Shown here: positions 11,895 through 22,194 of the stretch, in pieces | Layout of the letters: every line of letters begins with the position of its first letter | Position numbering within the stretch: the stretch's first letter is position 1 | From: Coenobita brevimanus | Taxonomy: Eukaryota > Arthropoda > Malacostraca > Decapoda > Coenobitidae | Length of the DNA stretch: 64,000 bases | Assembly (NCBI GenBank): GCA_032717465.1 | Contig: CM064657.1 | Coordinates: forward strand, 18,783,732-18,847,731 | Direction of reading: 5' to 3' | Program-made: the position numbers and the translations under genes | The notes under the pieces: model-generated | Told to the model about the DNA's origin: nothing | The model's database searches: none | The model's input: the letters and a program-made list of their open reading frames with translations, nothing else

Positions 11895-12409
11895 TTTGCT
11901 CAAATGTGAAGGTGATGTTGATAATCTTTTTTTACTGGGAGGGCGTCGTTCATCATAAGTTTGTTTCAAGTAGTCTGACAATCAAAAAAGAGTTTTACCT
12001 GGACGTCCTGAAACGTTGAAGAGGGGCAGTGTGGAGTAAGAGGCCTGAAGCATGGACAAACAAAACCTGGATGTTGCACTATGACAATGCACCTATTCAG
12101 GTTTGCTACTTATCCATAACATTCTGGCGAAGCATGAGACGGCTGTCATCCCCAAACCTCCCTACTCTCTGGATTTGGCCTCTGCGGATTTTATTCCCCC
12201 CAGAGTTAAAATCCATCCTGAAAGGTAGCTGATTTCAGACGGTAGAGGAGATAGAAGAAAATTCACCAAGTACACTAAACACGCGTTAATTCAAGCGCAT
12301 GCACCTGGATGACTAAGGGACGTGGCGTGATACGGGTAGGGTTTGACTAAAGCTCAAAGTAGGCGCTAGATATCACTCCCACCTCGATCACGATACGACA
12401 GCTAGTTGG
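11520..12409. mobile_element. mariner-like element with ~91 bp TIRs, internally deleted
   Basis: Inverted ends 11520-11610 and 12319-12409 align over about 91 bp (shared ACTTTGAGCTTTAGTC core and a conserved CACGTC inner end). The interior encodes only the C-terminal part of a mariner transposase. The element is 890 bp, against about 1.3 kb for complete mariners. A clear TA duplication is not seen. Confidence 0.75.
11708..12260 (+). pseudogene. mariner transposase, C-terminal relic
   Basis: The frame carries DNETLVYSCDVKQKGSHPNG (corresponding to the family's DETWVY.YDPE...S..W region), then KICSNVKVMLIIFFYWEGVVHHKFV and EFYLDVLKR, then LHYDNAP with the second catalytic Asp, then a PYSLDLASADF segment corresponding to the third Asp of the D,D34D triad. 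A poly(C)/poly(A) expansion at 11850-11892, stops and a frame change inactivate it. The N-terminal DNA-binding half is missing. Confidence 0.75.
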
Positions 12410-12815
12410 TTTCTTTTTGGACAGACCTATTGAGTTTAAATAAATAATGAAAGTATATACAGGCAATAGATTTTCTCTAGGACGTACTTTATTAAACGTG
12501 ATTGCTAGTTCGGTATAACATAACTTTTTTCCAATGCTTTCTTGTTGTCTGATGGCTCATTTTCCCTGAGGCCTAGCAATGATTTCTCAGTAGTTGGCCA
12601 TGTCCTCGGTTCTCGTAGTGTCATCTATTATGTAGTTGTTTTTAATTTGGATTTTGGAATTTCAGCTCTCCAGAGGGACTACAACCAGAGTAAGATTTTG
12701 AGAATCCGAAAAGAAACATCACATTACGTGATGCTCTCACACCTTTTAGACCCACAGCAGCGAGGTAGCTACGAAGCCTTGCTCTTTGAGGCATATAATC
12801 GACCTATTTGTATAC
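12410..12815. other. Intron sequence, no feature
   Basis: Ordinary A+T-rich sequence; the open frame across it has no recognisable similarity and ends in the TA array. Confidence 0.5.
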
Positions 12816-12819
<4 letters not shown>

Positions 12820-12894
<75 letters not shown>

Positions 12895-12908
12895 GTGTGT
12901 GTGTGTGC
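12820..12908. repeat. (TA)n(GT)n compound microsatellite
   Basis: About 70 bp TA then a short GT block. Confidence 0.95.
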
Positions 12909-13229
12909 TAGCAGGCCATATCATGATGCACTACATCTAGTGGCTGAAGCATGGGAGGAGCTTGAGTATCTGTGCACCTATTTTCTTGCTTTGTTCTGTC
13001 GCCCTTACAGTTTTGTGGAGTTTTTGACAGAATGCTGCAGATGGTAGCTGCATGCAGAGTAAAGAAGATTCAGTGAAATATTTCTGTCGATAATGAAAGT
13101 TAATACAAATTAAGTCTCACATACAGATGAATGTTCTAAAGGCTTCTTCTTATGCCTCCATACACATTAATGCACTCATTCCTTGCTACATACTGTCTCC
13201 CCCTCCGTGTGTTTGTTCCGGTACGGTAC

Positions 13230-13367
13230 CTGTGAGGTGATGTGTGAGTGTGAAGGCATGGATGTCCTCTCTTAGAGCTCTGATGGCCTCGTAGGTGAGA
13301 GAGGAGAGTGAGCTCTGTACCCCCCGCTCCACCACTGCTACACCCGCTTCCACACTCAGAGACGTGC
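13230..13367 (-). CDS. robo: Robo-like exon, helical segment
   Basis: Strong acceptor TTTTCCCCATGTCATTATCAG and donor CACAG|GTACCG; phase 1 in, phase 1 out, 45 full codons. The sequence is more ordered than its neighbours, with a predicted amphipathic stretch (SSLTYEAIRALREDIHAFTL). A second frame across this exon is open, but only this one matches the phases of both flanking exons. No catalogued domain recognised. Confidence 0.65.
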
Positions 13368-13975
13368 CTGATAATGACATGGGGAAAATCACAGCAGCAG
13401 CCACTGCAGTACCAGACACATGGAGAAAACAATATCTAGTACATTTATAATGCCAGAATTATGTGAATCTTTATAAACGCTGCTTATATTGTAACTACAA
13501 ATGTTCGTATAAAGCCACGAATACAGTGCTTTGAGAAGAGATGTAGACATGATATGTTTTCATTTAGGGTTGTTTTTCTTTCTCTCAAGTCAGTGAATCT
13601 TTCGTTGCATTTAGAAGGCTACACACACACACACACACACACAGAAATGGGAATACTGCTACTACTTGTGATATACCCACTTGCAGTATCCTAGAGGTAT
13701 TTTTAAAAGGTAAAATCCTCTTCTGAAATACCAGTTTTTTCAAATATTTTCACCTATTTAAGGACTTGAGGGAGATGCTGGAAGCGGTAGCGCTTTCTGT
13801 ACATACCCAGTTATACAGCGTCCCGCAACTCCCTATCATCCGAAAGGAGAATGTTGAGCTGCAGGCAAAGGGCAGTTTCTACCTCCAATTCATAGGGTGG
13901 ACTTTTCAGACGAGCCTGGGGCCAGGACAACGCAACAATAACCTATTTACTTTCCAAGGCAAATGAAATAAAAAC
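13368..13975. other. Intron sequence, no feature
   Basis: Contains a short (CA)n at 13621-13642. A 66-codon open frame at 13766-13966 shows no recognisable similarity and I do not call it. Confidence 0.5.
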
Positions 13976-13979
13976 TTTT

Positions 13980-14390
13980 ACTGTTTTTGAGATGCAAGGA
14001 TACTGCAAAGAAAGGAAGGGCCTTCATAGGCAGAGAAAACATGGACTAAGAAAACACTACTTAAACTGAACAGTTGTTTTCATGAAAGGCTAGAAAAGTC
14101 TTAAATTATAGTGAAAAAAAAAAAAAAATGAACGGAAAAGAAATGAAGGCAAGACAGCTTTAAAGGAAGGCATGTAGGCAGATGATTCACTCCTACTATA
14201 TCCAGAGTAAAAACATAAGTAGAGAATGATAATGATGTAGGGTTAAGATATGGAGACAGAGAGGCTGGAGTAGTCAGCAAGAAGAACAGAGATGATGAGA
14301 CGAGTAGCCTGCAATTACAGAAATTTAGATGTGATCTCCCATCTTTCTGTGTCACTCCTCCCTCCATTCAACCTCGCCACTGAAAAGAGA

Positions 14391-14455
<65 letters not shown>

Positions 14456-15060
14456 AACTTTAACCACGGCATGAGAAAATATGGCTCCAGAAGAAAATCA
14501 GCAAGTGAAGTTGGAAAAAACATTGAGTAGATCGTGCATATCCAGCCACAGAGAATATTTAGGGATGGAGAAGGGCTGAACTGTGTACTAGGAGTTAGGG
14601 GATACTTGTGTTGAAGTGTATGGAGAGAATTAATGCTTGAAACACAGATTCACCTCGTGAGTTTTGTGCTAACAGCTGGGATGGAAATTCAAGGTTGAAA
14701 TCATCAGCGTCTGTTATATGGGATTATTTGTGCGGTGCAGAAGGTCACTGAGGATTACTGTACAGGGAAGAAACCAGGTGAAATTAATGAACACTTGAGA
14801 ACACGTCTGCTGACAGTTTTAGTTTAAGAGGAGTGGTCATCCACAACAACACCTACTGACAGACCATAAAGGGTATTTAAGATGAAAGAACGACCGAAAA
14901 CTGGGAGGTGTAGAAAAGTAACTGGAACATTAGGGTCTGTATAAAATATATCACTTGGCCTTATAATTTTACCCATCAACGAAGACAATGTGTAAAATGC
15001 TGACAACGGCAAGCAAAGGCGATGGCCTGTCATTTTTAGAATAACTGAAGAAAGGTCAAG
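13980..15060 (-). mobile_element. Ancient family J-like LINE relic
   Basis: Not translatable, but nucleotide blocks match minus-strand J copies in order: GAAATCATCAGCGT, GAAGGTCACTGA, AGGAGTGGTCATCC.CAACA, AGGGTATTTAAGATGAA compare with GGAATCATCAGCGTATGAG, GAAGGTCATTGATG, AGAATGGTGGCCATCTACAACA and AGCTATAGATGAAGG of the copy at 53155-55280. Interrupted by a (CA)n array at 14393-14452. Confidence 0.45.
14393..14452. repeat. (CA)n microsatellite
   Basis: Perfect CA array of about 60 bp. Confidence 0.95.
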
Positions 15061-15089
15061 ATCGTATGGAAAGATAAATATAAACAGCT

Positions 15090-16110
15090 TTGATTTGATT
15101 TAGACCAAACTTGGTGGTATGGTCCAGGGTACGGCTAGAACGAAGGGATGCAATTTGGAGAATAGTCAAACGTCGAGATCAGAGACCAAGGTCATATTTC
15201 GAACCATATGTGTCTGTGTGTGAACAAAATAACTGAAATACCTCTGATATGATTTTAGAAAAACTTGGTGAGGGGTTAACAGTCAGTCAGTGGGTTGACC
15301 TACTGTTTTCGACCGTAACAGGTCAAATATAAAGGTCACATGGCAAGGTCACTAAATTTTAAAAAAAAATCCAATTTAGACCAGTCTTTGCAGAAAGGGT
15401 CTTGGTTAAGCAAGGATGGAGGAATTTGATTCTGAGTGCAGTGAAAAGTTAAGGTCGCAGTGAAAGGTCAAAAATCAGGGGCTTATGGGAGGTCAGTATA
15501 AATAGTTCTGATCATCCGATTTAGACTAAACTTGGTGAAAGGGTTGAGAATAAGGCAAGGATGAGGGGACTCAATGTTAAGAACACTCATTCAGTGGTGA
15601 AGGCCACAGGGCAAAATCAAAGTTCGATCTGGGTGTGTCCATGTGTGAACATAAAACTAAAATAGTTCAGATTTGCTTTTAACCAAACTTGATGAGATGG
15701 TTGAGGGTCAGTCAAAGTGCTGATTATTAATTATTATTTTTTAACGAACAACACGTGTAAGGTCATGGTCACACGAAAAATCAGATTTAGACCAAAATAT
15801 ATGTAAGGGTTCGGTGTAAAGAAAAGATAAAGAAATGTGGTATTAATAACAACTGGTTAGGGGCATCACAGTGTAAGGTTAAATATCCAGTCCTACTTCA
15901 GATTCATTCGATCTTAACCAATATTGAAGGAAGGACTGATGATGCGATTTCATTTTGGAAATGAAAACAGTAGATTAAAAAGTCATTTCAGACAATAATC
16001 CGATAAACTAAACTTAGTGGAGGGGTTAAGGATCAAATCAAAATGAAGCAATTCAGTGTTCAGAATATTTAACTGAAGGTCAAGGTCACAACACAGTGCC
16101 AGTTATTTCA
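15090..16110. repeat. Degenerate ~150 bp tandem array rich in AGGTCA
   Basis: A recurring GATTTAGACCAAACTTGGTGA...GGGTTAAGGGTCAGTCAAGGATG...AAGGTCA motif starts near 15096, 15250, 15371, 15520, 15672, 15781, 15905 and 16003. Each unit carries one or more AAGGTCA/AGGTCA half-sites (for example around 15181, 15312-15352, 15450-15472, 15505, 16076). Strongly diverged, so old. Confidence 0.65.
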
Positions 16111-16213
16111 CCCTTAGACCATTTGTAAGCTGTGTGTGTGTGTGTTCTTACCTAATTGTTCCTACCTAATTATATCTTTACAGGAATGAGTCAAGCTCGT
16201 ACTGTCCCGTGTC

Positions 16214-17764
16214 TTAAACCATATACAGTATATCGTACATATCCTTAAATTTGTGAATCGTTTTGGCACACACTATTTCATTCGGTAGTGCATTCCATTG
16301 ATCAATTGCTCTGTTTGGGAAACTGAATTTCCTTACGTCTTCATCACCTCTCTTCTTATGCAGTTTTTTGCAGTGTCCTCTTGCTGATGCTTCTCCATAT
16401 GTTAAGTAATCATTTATGTCTATTTTCTCCTTCCCTGATATGCACTTATATAGCATTATCGTGTCACCTCTTTTCCTTCTCTCCTGTAGTGTTGGTAGAT
16501 TCAGTTTATTTAGTCTTTCTTCGTAGCTTAGGTCCCTTAAGCTTAGTATCCATCTTGTAGCGGCCCTTTGAACTTTTTCAATCTTGTCTATGTGTTTTTT
16601 GAGATGAGGACTCCAGACTACTGATGCATACTCCAGGGTTGGTCTAATGAATGATGTTATTATCCTTCTTAGCATGTCTTCATTTATGTATGTGAATGCT
16701 ATTCTTATATTTCCAAGAAGTGTATACATGTTCCGTACCTTCTCGCTGATGTGGTCAGCCAGAGATAGTCTGTTATTGATAATCACACCTAGGTCCTTCT
16801 CTCTTTCTGATGTGTATAGGGTTTTATTTCCTAACGTATAATCCCAATCAGGTCTTTTTCCACTTTTACCAAACTTGATTACATGACACTTGTCCACATT
16901 GAATTCCATTTGCCATGTATTACTCCATTCATGAAGTTTATTTAATTCTTCTTGTAGCTCTTTACAAGAGTCTGTGTTAGTAATTCTCCTTTGTATTCTT
17001 GCATCATCTGCAAACATATCCAGATAGCTTTCATTTCCAGTGTTACTGTTTATATCATTTATATACACTAAAAACATGATTGGTGCCAGCACTGAACCCT
17101 GTGGTACTCCACTAGTCACTTCTTTCCATGATGAGTAGTTTTCTCTTAGTACTGTTCTCATTTCTCTTTTTATGAGAAAATCTTGCATCCAACAAAACAG
17201 TTTGCCTCGAATTCCTCCTTGATGGTACAGTTTCCATAAAAGTCTTTGGTGTGGTACTGTGTCAAATGCTTTCTTGAAATCTAAATAGATACTGTCCACC
17301 CATCCTTCTCTTTCCTGTATTGTGTTTGTTACTCTGTCATAGTAGCTCAACAGATTAGTAACACATGATTTTCCTTTTCTGAAACCAAACTGTCTTTCTG
17401 TTATCATACTGTGTTCTTCTAGATGATTTACCCAAGCTTTTCTTATAAGCTTTTCTAATACCTTGCTTACAAAACTAGTCAGTGTTACTGGTCGGTAGTT
17501 GAGTGGATTTTGTCTATTTCCTTTCTTGAATAAGGGGACAATATTTGCTTTCTTCCAAATATCAGGTAGTTTACCTTGACTCAAGGATTTCTTGCAAATT
17601 AAAAATAATGGTTTCCTTAACTCCTTTGCACATTCTCGTAGTACCCAACATGAAATTTCATCAGGACCATTTGCTTTTCCTCTGTCTAATTTACTTAACT
17701 CCTCCTGTATTACTTTTTCTGCTATTTGTATATCTGGTAGTATGTGTGGACATGCATGTTCCAC
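16214..17764 (-). CDS. LINE reverse transcriptase
   Basis: 516 codons. RT motifs in order: PLFKKGNRQNPLNYRPVTLT (about 77-96), YLDFKKAFDTVPH (about 160-172, motif A Asp), SGVPQGSVLAP (about 218-228, motif B), FADD (251-254, motif C, Phe in place of the usual Tyr, common in CR1-like elements), followed by the thumb and the C-terminal RRKRGD...WNALP block. All catalytic Asp residues are present. This RT would perform target-primed reverse transcription, but the frame is cut off from the endonuclease. Confidence 0.9.
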   Translation of the reverse strand: MEHACPHILPDIQIAEKVIQEELSKLDRGKANGPDEISCWVLRECAKELRKPLFLICKKSLSQGKLPDIWKKANIVPLFKKGNRQNPLNYRPVTLTSFVSKVLEKLIRKAWVNHLEEHSMITERQFGFRKGKSCVTNLLSYYDRVTNTIQEREGWVDSIYLDFKKAFDTVPHQRLLWKLYHQGGIRGKLFCWMQDFLIKREMRTVLRENYSSWKEVTSGVPQGSVLAPIMFLVYINDINSNTGNESYLDMFADDARIQRRITNTDSCKELQEELNKLHEWSNTWQMEFNVDKCHVIKFGKSGKRPDWDYTLGNKTLYTSEREKDLGVIINNRLSLADHISEKVRNMYTLLGNIRIAFTYINEDMLRRIITSFIRPTLEYASVVWSPHLKKHIDKIEKVQRAATRWILSLRDLSYEERLNKLNLPTLQERRKRGDTIMLYKCISGKEKIDINDYLTYGEASARGHCKKLHKKRGDEDVRKFSFPNRAIDQWNALPNEIVCAKTIHKFKDMYDILYMV

Positions 17765-18072
17765 ATAGTCCCTCTCAAAATTTTTTCTTCTGTAAAAACT
17801 AATTGGAAATTCATATTTAGCGCTTCACAAATATCTTTCTCTTGTGTATAAGTGATTCCCTCGTCCGTAATGGATTGTATTATATCTTTTACTTTGGTTT
17901 TGCTTCTGATGTAGCTGTAAAACAGCTTTGGTTGATCACTACTTTTATTTATTATATCCTCCTCAAACTGTTTTTGGGCTTCCCTCCTTATTCTTGTATA
18001 ATCGTTTCTTGCCTGTTTGTAATTATTATACACCCTTTCACTATTGTGTCTCCTGTATCTATTCCACAACAA
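17722..18072 (-). pseudogene. LINE linker segment between endonuclease and RT (frameshifted)
   Basis: 116 codons in a different frame from both neighbours, covering the basic, tyrosine-rich linker (NNYKQARNDYTRIRREAQKQ, FYSYIRSKTK) typical just before the RT fingers in CR1/jockey elements. Separated from the RT frame by a second lesion near a T/A homopolymer at about 17777-17788. Coding continuity before the two indels is inferred from the overlap of conserved blocks. Confidence 0.75.
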
Positions 18073-20105
18073 ATCTCTTCTTTCTTTTGATTTTTACATT
18101 CTGTATTGAACCATTTCTGTATTTTCTTACCTGCTTCTTTGTGCTGTGGGATGTACTTCTGGACTCCTATTTCATAAAATTCACAGAATTTTTTATATAC
18201 AGCATTTAAATCTTGTCCTCTAAGCTCATTTTCCCAATCAACTTCTAAGAAATACTTCTTTAGGTCTTGACAATTTCCCTTTTTATAGTTTAGGCTCTTT
18301 TTGTAACTGTCATTGCTGTTTACTATGCCATATGCTATCCTGAAGTTGTAATTTAGTACTGGATGATCGCTTTTGCCGAGTGGAGGGTGATATATTAAAC
18401 TGTCAATATCATTTTCTTGCCTAGTAAATATTAGATCTAGCACTGAAGGTACATCGAGTCCTCTTTTTCTGGTGGTTTCCCTCACATGTTGCGTTAGGAA
18501 AAACTCTTGCACGAGATCCAGGAGCTTTTGGTCCCAACAGCTTTCTTGGCTAATTATATCTAGAGTATTCCAATTTATATTTGTATTAAAATCTCCAGTT
18601 AGTATAATTCTTTCCGATTTCTCTTCCATTTTATGTAGTAAAGATCTTAAACTCTGAATTGTACTCTCTGCCAGGTCCTCATATTCGTCTCTTTCCCAAG
18701 TGTTTGATCTGGGTGGCATGTACAAATTAGCTACAATTACTTTCCCTTCAGATGTGTTGATCTCTACTGCAATCAGTTCTACTTGTGATGGTATATCTAG
18801 TTTTATTTCTTTGACTTTTAGATTTTTCTTAGTTAATATTATAATTCCTCCTCCTTTTTTTAAATTTCTGTCTCTTCTCCATGTATTGTATTCCTCTAAG
18901 TTTAGTATGTCATTGGATATCCTTGGTGTTAATTTTGTTTCAGTTAGGCATATTATTTGTGGTTCATTTTCTCTGACATAATCATTCATCTCTAGTAATT
19001 TAGATACCATTCCATCCACATTTGAGTACATCAACTTTATTATCTTGTTTATATACTTGTCATGACATGGTTCTACTACCTTCCTCCTTTTTATTCCCTC
19101 CTGTTTGTGTACCACTTTCGTACCTGCAATCCTATTACTTTGTAAAAAAAAATTGTTCTTCTCCTCTTCTGATCTTTCCTCATTTTTTGTTTTTGCTTCC
19201 TCTCTCTTCTCTTTTAGTAATTCCAGTTCCTCTTGTGTTAGGGATCTTTTTATCCATACATTTTTGAACTCCTCTTTTTCCATAAGTTTCTTTGCATTTT
19301 TTAGTATCTCCTCCACAGTGTTTACACTCTGGAAAGTCACCTTTAGAGGTCTTGTCTTGCTTTTCTCGTATTTCCCTAACCTTTTGTGTTCCTCTATGTC
19401 TTTACTACAGATTTCCTCTGATACTTCTTTCAATAAGCTCATTACATTTGCCATCTCCTTTTTGTCTCTTGTGATCTTGTTTTTTACTTCTTCCTCTTCT
19501 ATACCAGTGATTACTATAGATTTGTTGATATCTACTGAATCTCTGACTAACTTTGGGTTGTTTTGGATTATTCTTTTCACTTCCTTTTTAATGCTTTTTT
19601 CCTCCAACCTTGTTTCTAAGTCTTTCTTTACTTTCACCATTTCAGCATACGTGGTTTCCACATCATTTTTGTAGCTTTGCACAGCTTCATTCACCTGTGT
19701 TATCTTCTCCTCAATATCACTGCTCTGGTCTATCAGACTGCTTACTTGCCTAATTGTCTCTGTATCATTTTTGTACTCTTCCATAATACTCTCGTGATTG
19801 ACTACTGTACTTGCCATTTCACTCATTTTCTTCCTAAGTGTACTCAATTCCACTGTTAGTTCACTGATGGTTGTGTCTTTCTTGTTGGCCTCCCTTCCTA
19901 GTTTTTCTATTTCTTCCTTTTGCAAGTGCATCTGCTTCTCTATTTCATCAATTTCATTTTTGAAAGCCATTTCCAGTTTGTGTACACGTTCAACCAGTCT
20001 ATTGTGAGTCTCCACTTCAACCAGTTCTTGGTAGAAATAATCATCTTGCTTTCTATCTTTATCCCTTTTCTTTTCCAAATCTGCTTTACTAAAGTATGTG
20101 TCCAT
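17988..20105 (-). CDS. LINE ORF: coiled coil + RRM-like + AP endonuclease
   Basis: 705 codons in one frame. Residues about 25-180 are heptad-rich Lys/Glu coiled coil; about 190-330 resemble the RRM/C-terminal part of L1-type ORF1 proteins (IVITGIEEEE, RLGKYEKSKTRPLKVTF, KNVWIKRSLTQEE), which bind RNA. About 355-595 is an apurinic-like endonuclease with YSNVDGM, CLTETKL, LYMPPRS, GDFNTNINW and SDHPVL motifs (metal-binding Asn, Glu, Tyr, Asp/Asn and Asp-His). Normally ORF1 and ORF2 are separate in this group; here they are joined in one frame. The natural C-terminus is lost: a one-base frameshift near 18080-18090 switches the frame into the following segment. Confidence 0.85.
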   Translation of the reverse strand: MDTYFSKADLEKKRDKDRKQDDYFYQELVEVETHNRLVERVHKLEMAFKNEIDEIEKQMHLQKEEIEKLGREANKKDTTISELTVELSTLRKKMSEMASTVVNHESIMEEYKNDTETIRQVSSLIDQSSDIEEKITQVNEAVQSYKNDVETTYAEMVKVKKDLETRLEEKSIKKEVKRIIQNNPKLVRDSVDINKSIVITGIEEEEVKNKITRDKKEMANVMSLLKEVSEEICSKDIEEHKRLGKYEKSKTRPLKVTFQSVNTVEEILKNAKKLMEKEEFKNVWIKRSLTQEELELLKEKREEAKTKNEERSEEEKNNFFLQSNRIAGTKVVHKQEGIKRRKVVEPCHDKYINKIIKLMYSNVDGMVSKLLEMNDYVRENEPQIICLTETKLTPRISNDILNLEEYNTWRRDRNLKKGGGIIILTKKNLKVKEIKLDIPSQVELIAVEINTSEGKVIVANLYMPPRSNTWERDEYEDLAESTIQSLRSLLHKMEEKSERIILTGDFNTNINWNTLDIISQESCWDQKLLDLVQEFFLTQHVRETTRKRGLDVPSVLDLIFTRQENDIDSLIYHPPLGKSDHPVLNYNFRIAYGIVNSNDSYKKSLNYKKGNCQDLKKYFLEVDWENELRGQDLNAVYKKFCEFYEIGVQKYIPQHKEAGKKIQKWFNTECKNQKKEEICCGIDTGDTIVKGCIIITNRQETIIQE

Positions 20106-20165
20106 TTTGCAATACTAAAAGCACAGAGTACATATACTTACATTCCCCGTGCAGTTGTAGTCTAA

Positions 20166-20294
20166 ACAAACCTCAGCTGACTGAGCGCATTCTTTCGCCT
20201 CTCGGTTCTCTTTTCTGTTTGAACAAGTCTTGTTTAAACTTCTTATTATTTTTTTTCTTTTAATAATGAAAAATCATTTAGTCTAACCTGGTAC

Positions 20295-20344
<50 letters not shown>

Positions 20345-20564
20345 ATTGTTCACTGTTCCGTCTTCATATCCATTCACCCATCTCTCCCTTCTTATCAGTG
20401 CGTCTGTCCTAAGCCGAATGAATTTTTTTGGCAATAGCCGGTATGAAATTATAATGATCCGCGAAGAATGGTTCTTGCTCCTTTAGTATGAGAATCACCC
20501 AAATGAATAACATTATTTTACGTGTGGAAAAAAAAAAAAAAAAAGCAAGACTTGGTGCACACAC
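20166..20564. repeat. (GT)n microsatellite and short intron
   Basis: Perfect GT array at 20298-20341; a short poly(A) at 20528-20544 close to the donor of the robo-like exon. No gene. Confidence 0.8.
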
Positions 20565-20687
20565 CTGAGGTTGGCTCTGATGTGGTCGAAGTGAAGGAGG
20601 AGGTCATGGAGGGTGGCAGGGGGACCGGAGTGGTAGGCTGGTACAGTGATGAACTACTGCAGCAGACCTGTGGGCCACTAGGGGTCT
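20565..20687 (-). CDS. robo: Robo-like exon, Ser/Thr/Pro-rich segment
   Basis: Phase 1 in and out, 40 full codons, donor CCTCAG|GTGTGT. The acceptor GGTCGCCAG is poor in pyrimidines and was chosen because it is the only nearby AG giving the required phase; other AGs lie within 40 bp on either side (GGGCCAG|GTCG, CCCACAG|GTCT). Encodes a Ser/Thr/Pro-rich stretch including SLYQPTTPVPLPPS, a possible SH3 or EVH1 ligand. The intron to the previous exon is only about 260 bp, the shortest in the model. Confidence 0.55.
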
Positions 20688-20946
20688 CTGGCGACCTGGC
20701 CCACCACACCACGCAACACAACACGGCACATGTTAACAACTTTGTAATATTATAATTGTGTCAGATATAATACATTTTGAAACTTCCATTACTGGAACTG
20801 ATATGTGAGCAAGAATACTGATATGCAACAGTTGTAGTTCTCTCTGGTACTGGCCTCCTCACAGCAAAAAGAAAAAAAATGAAGCAAAAGAAACTTCATA
20901 AAGGTGAATATAGCACAATACGCTCAAAATACACAGCAAGACTCAC

Positions 20947-21175
20947 CTTGGATCAAGACCATGTTGGTATAATGGGAATGGGGAGGCGGAGGCGTATATG
21001 TGGGAGGGGTGAGATGGGCAAAGGTTGCGGGGATGGGGATGGTCGTGGCGGGGAGGATGGTTGAGGTAGCATGGGAGGGGGAGGGTTGGGGAGAGGTGAG
21101 CCTCAGAATATTCGCTTCTCCTAGGGGAGGGAGAGTGGGTGACGGAGCAGTAGCAAGGGGTGGGGCCCCCAGAGG
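20947..21175 (-). CDS. robo: Robo-like exon, Pro/Thr-rich cytoplasmic segment
   Basis: Phase 0 in, phase 1 out, 76 full codons. Acceptor ATAGGTGTCAG follows a pyrimidine-rich run (CCCCTCTTCTTCTCTCC); donor CAAG|GTGAGT is consensus. The protein is Pro, Thr and Ser rich, with TPPTYTPPPPHSHYTNMVLIQ-type sequence at its end (compare the proline stretches of Robo tails that bind Ena and srGAP SH3 domains). A second good acceptor (CCTCCCCTAG, 58 bases inside) would give a different frame and does not fit the preceding exon; another overlapping frame is also open here, so the frame choice rests on phase continuity. Confidence 0.6.
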
Positions 21176-22190
21176 CTGACACCTATCATATGGAGAGAAG
21201 AAGAGGGGTTAAGGAGAGTTTACTGGCAGAGAAAGTGAGAGACAAGGTGGAGAATGACAGAACGACAGTATGCATTCAATTAGAAACGTGTGTCTGGCAG
21301 TACTGTGTGGCCATTGTCGACTACCTTCAAGTCACCACCACTGGATAAATGAACCTTACCTACTGACGAAATTATGCAAGACAGACACATGTGAAGTGTT
21401 GGTACATTACATGATTTTTTAGCAGGGAGGAAAGTACTGATTTAAAATAAAAGATGAAGCCACTCAAAAACAACTGTTGGCAGTTTCTGTGAATTTATAA
21501 TTTGTTTAATGTTAGCCTGTTCATTACGAGACTTGTCTTTTCCGCTTAACAGAATGTCTAGCGGCATGAATATAACAGGAGTCATCGCTTTGATGTGGCT
21601 AACCGAAGAACGTATAACTATATTCTGATGAGTTTAAGAGGCTTCTTCTTTGGCAATTTATTTCTGCAGCTGATTACTTAAATCCACTCTAAACAAAAAC
21701 GAGTTTTTCATGTTATTCTTGTTATCTTCTGACGGGTTTCTTCGGCACAGACAGACTTTACAAACTCCATGTAGTAGATGCAGCCTTCACTGATCGCATC
21801 TCTGACGCTGAGTATAACCCATTTGAAAATAGCAGTAATACACATAGAAGATGCTGTCTTGCTGAAGGGGTTGATTTCGTCTTAATGGTACTACTGCAGA
21901 CCGTGAAAGACAAAAAGAAAAAAGAAAAAAGAAAACGATTAAAAAATTCTGAAAAGTCGTTTGCAAAATTAACCCTCTTAGTTTTTCCTGCCACCAGACG
22001 ATTGATTCAAACTGAAATAATTCTCTCGTACTGAAGGTTTGAATTAAACAAAATCTAACCTCGAAAATTGGAAAAAAAAAAATAGCTAAGGTGATTAAAA
22101 TTGTCAAGAAATAGCAAGAAAAATGGGAAAAGTTCAACCTAATGAAGTGGTTAATGGTGAAGTCTGAGCATTACCAGCATGTCAACCCCT
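21176..22190. other. Intron sequence, no feature
   Basis: A+T-rich unique sequence; short minus-strand open frames at 21758-22137 have no recognisable content. Confidence 0.5.
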
Positions 22191-22194
22191 ATCC

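Larger units (their letters stand above)
16130..20165 (-). mobile_element. Nearly complete LINE, CR1/jockey group
   Basis: About 4 kb on the minus strand: 5' UTR-like segment above 20105, then a coiled-coil/ORF1-like region, AP endonuclease and reverse transcriptase, a short 3' UTR and an end in (AC)n at about 16130-16146 (ATTAGGTAAGAACACACAC). Two frameshifts divide the coding region. Much younger than the other LINE copies here: motifs are intact and only a few lesions are visible. Clade is judged by protein style (FADD motif C, C-terminal ERRKRGDTIMLYK block) and not by phylogeny. Confidence 0.85.

Noticed and set aside
15090..16110. CRISPR-like regularly spaced repeat
   Set aside because: Units are degenerate, about 150 bp, without unique spacers, and the sequence is eukaryotic.
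19105..19674. 189-codon plus-strand open frame
   Set aside because: Antisense shadow of the Lys/Glu-rich coiled-coil LINE ORF.
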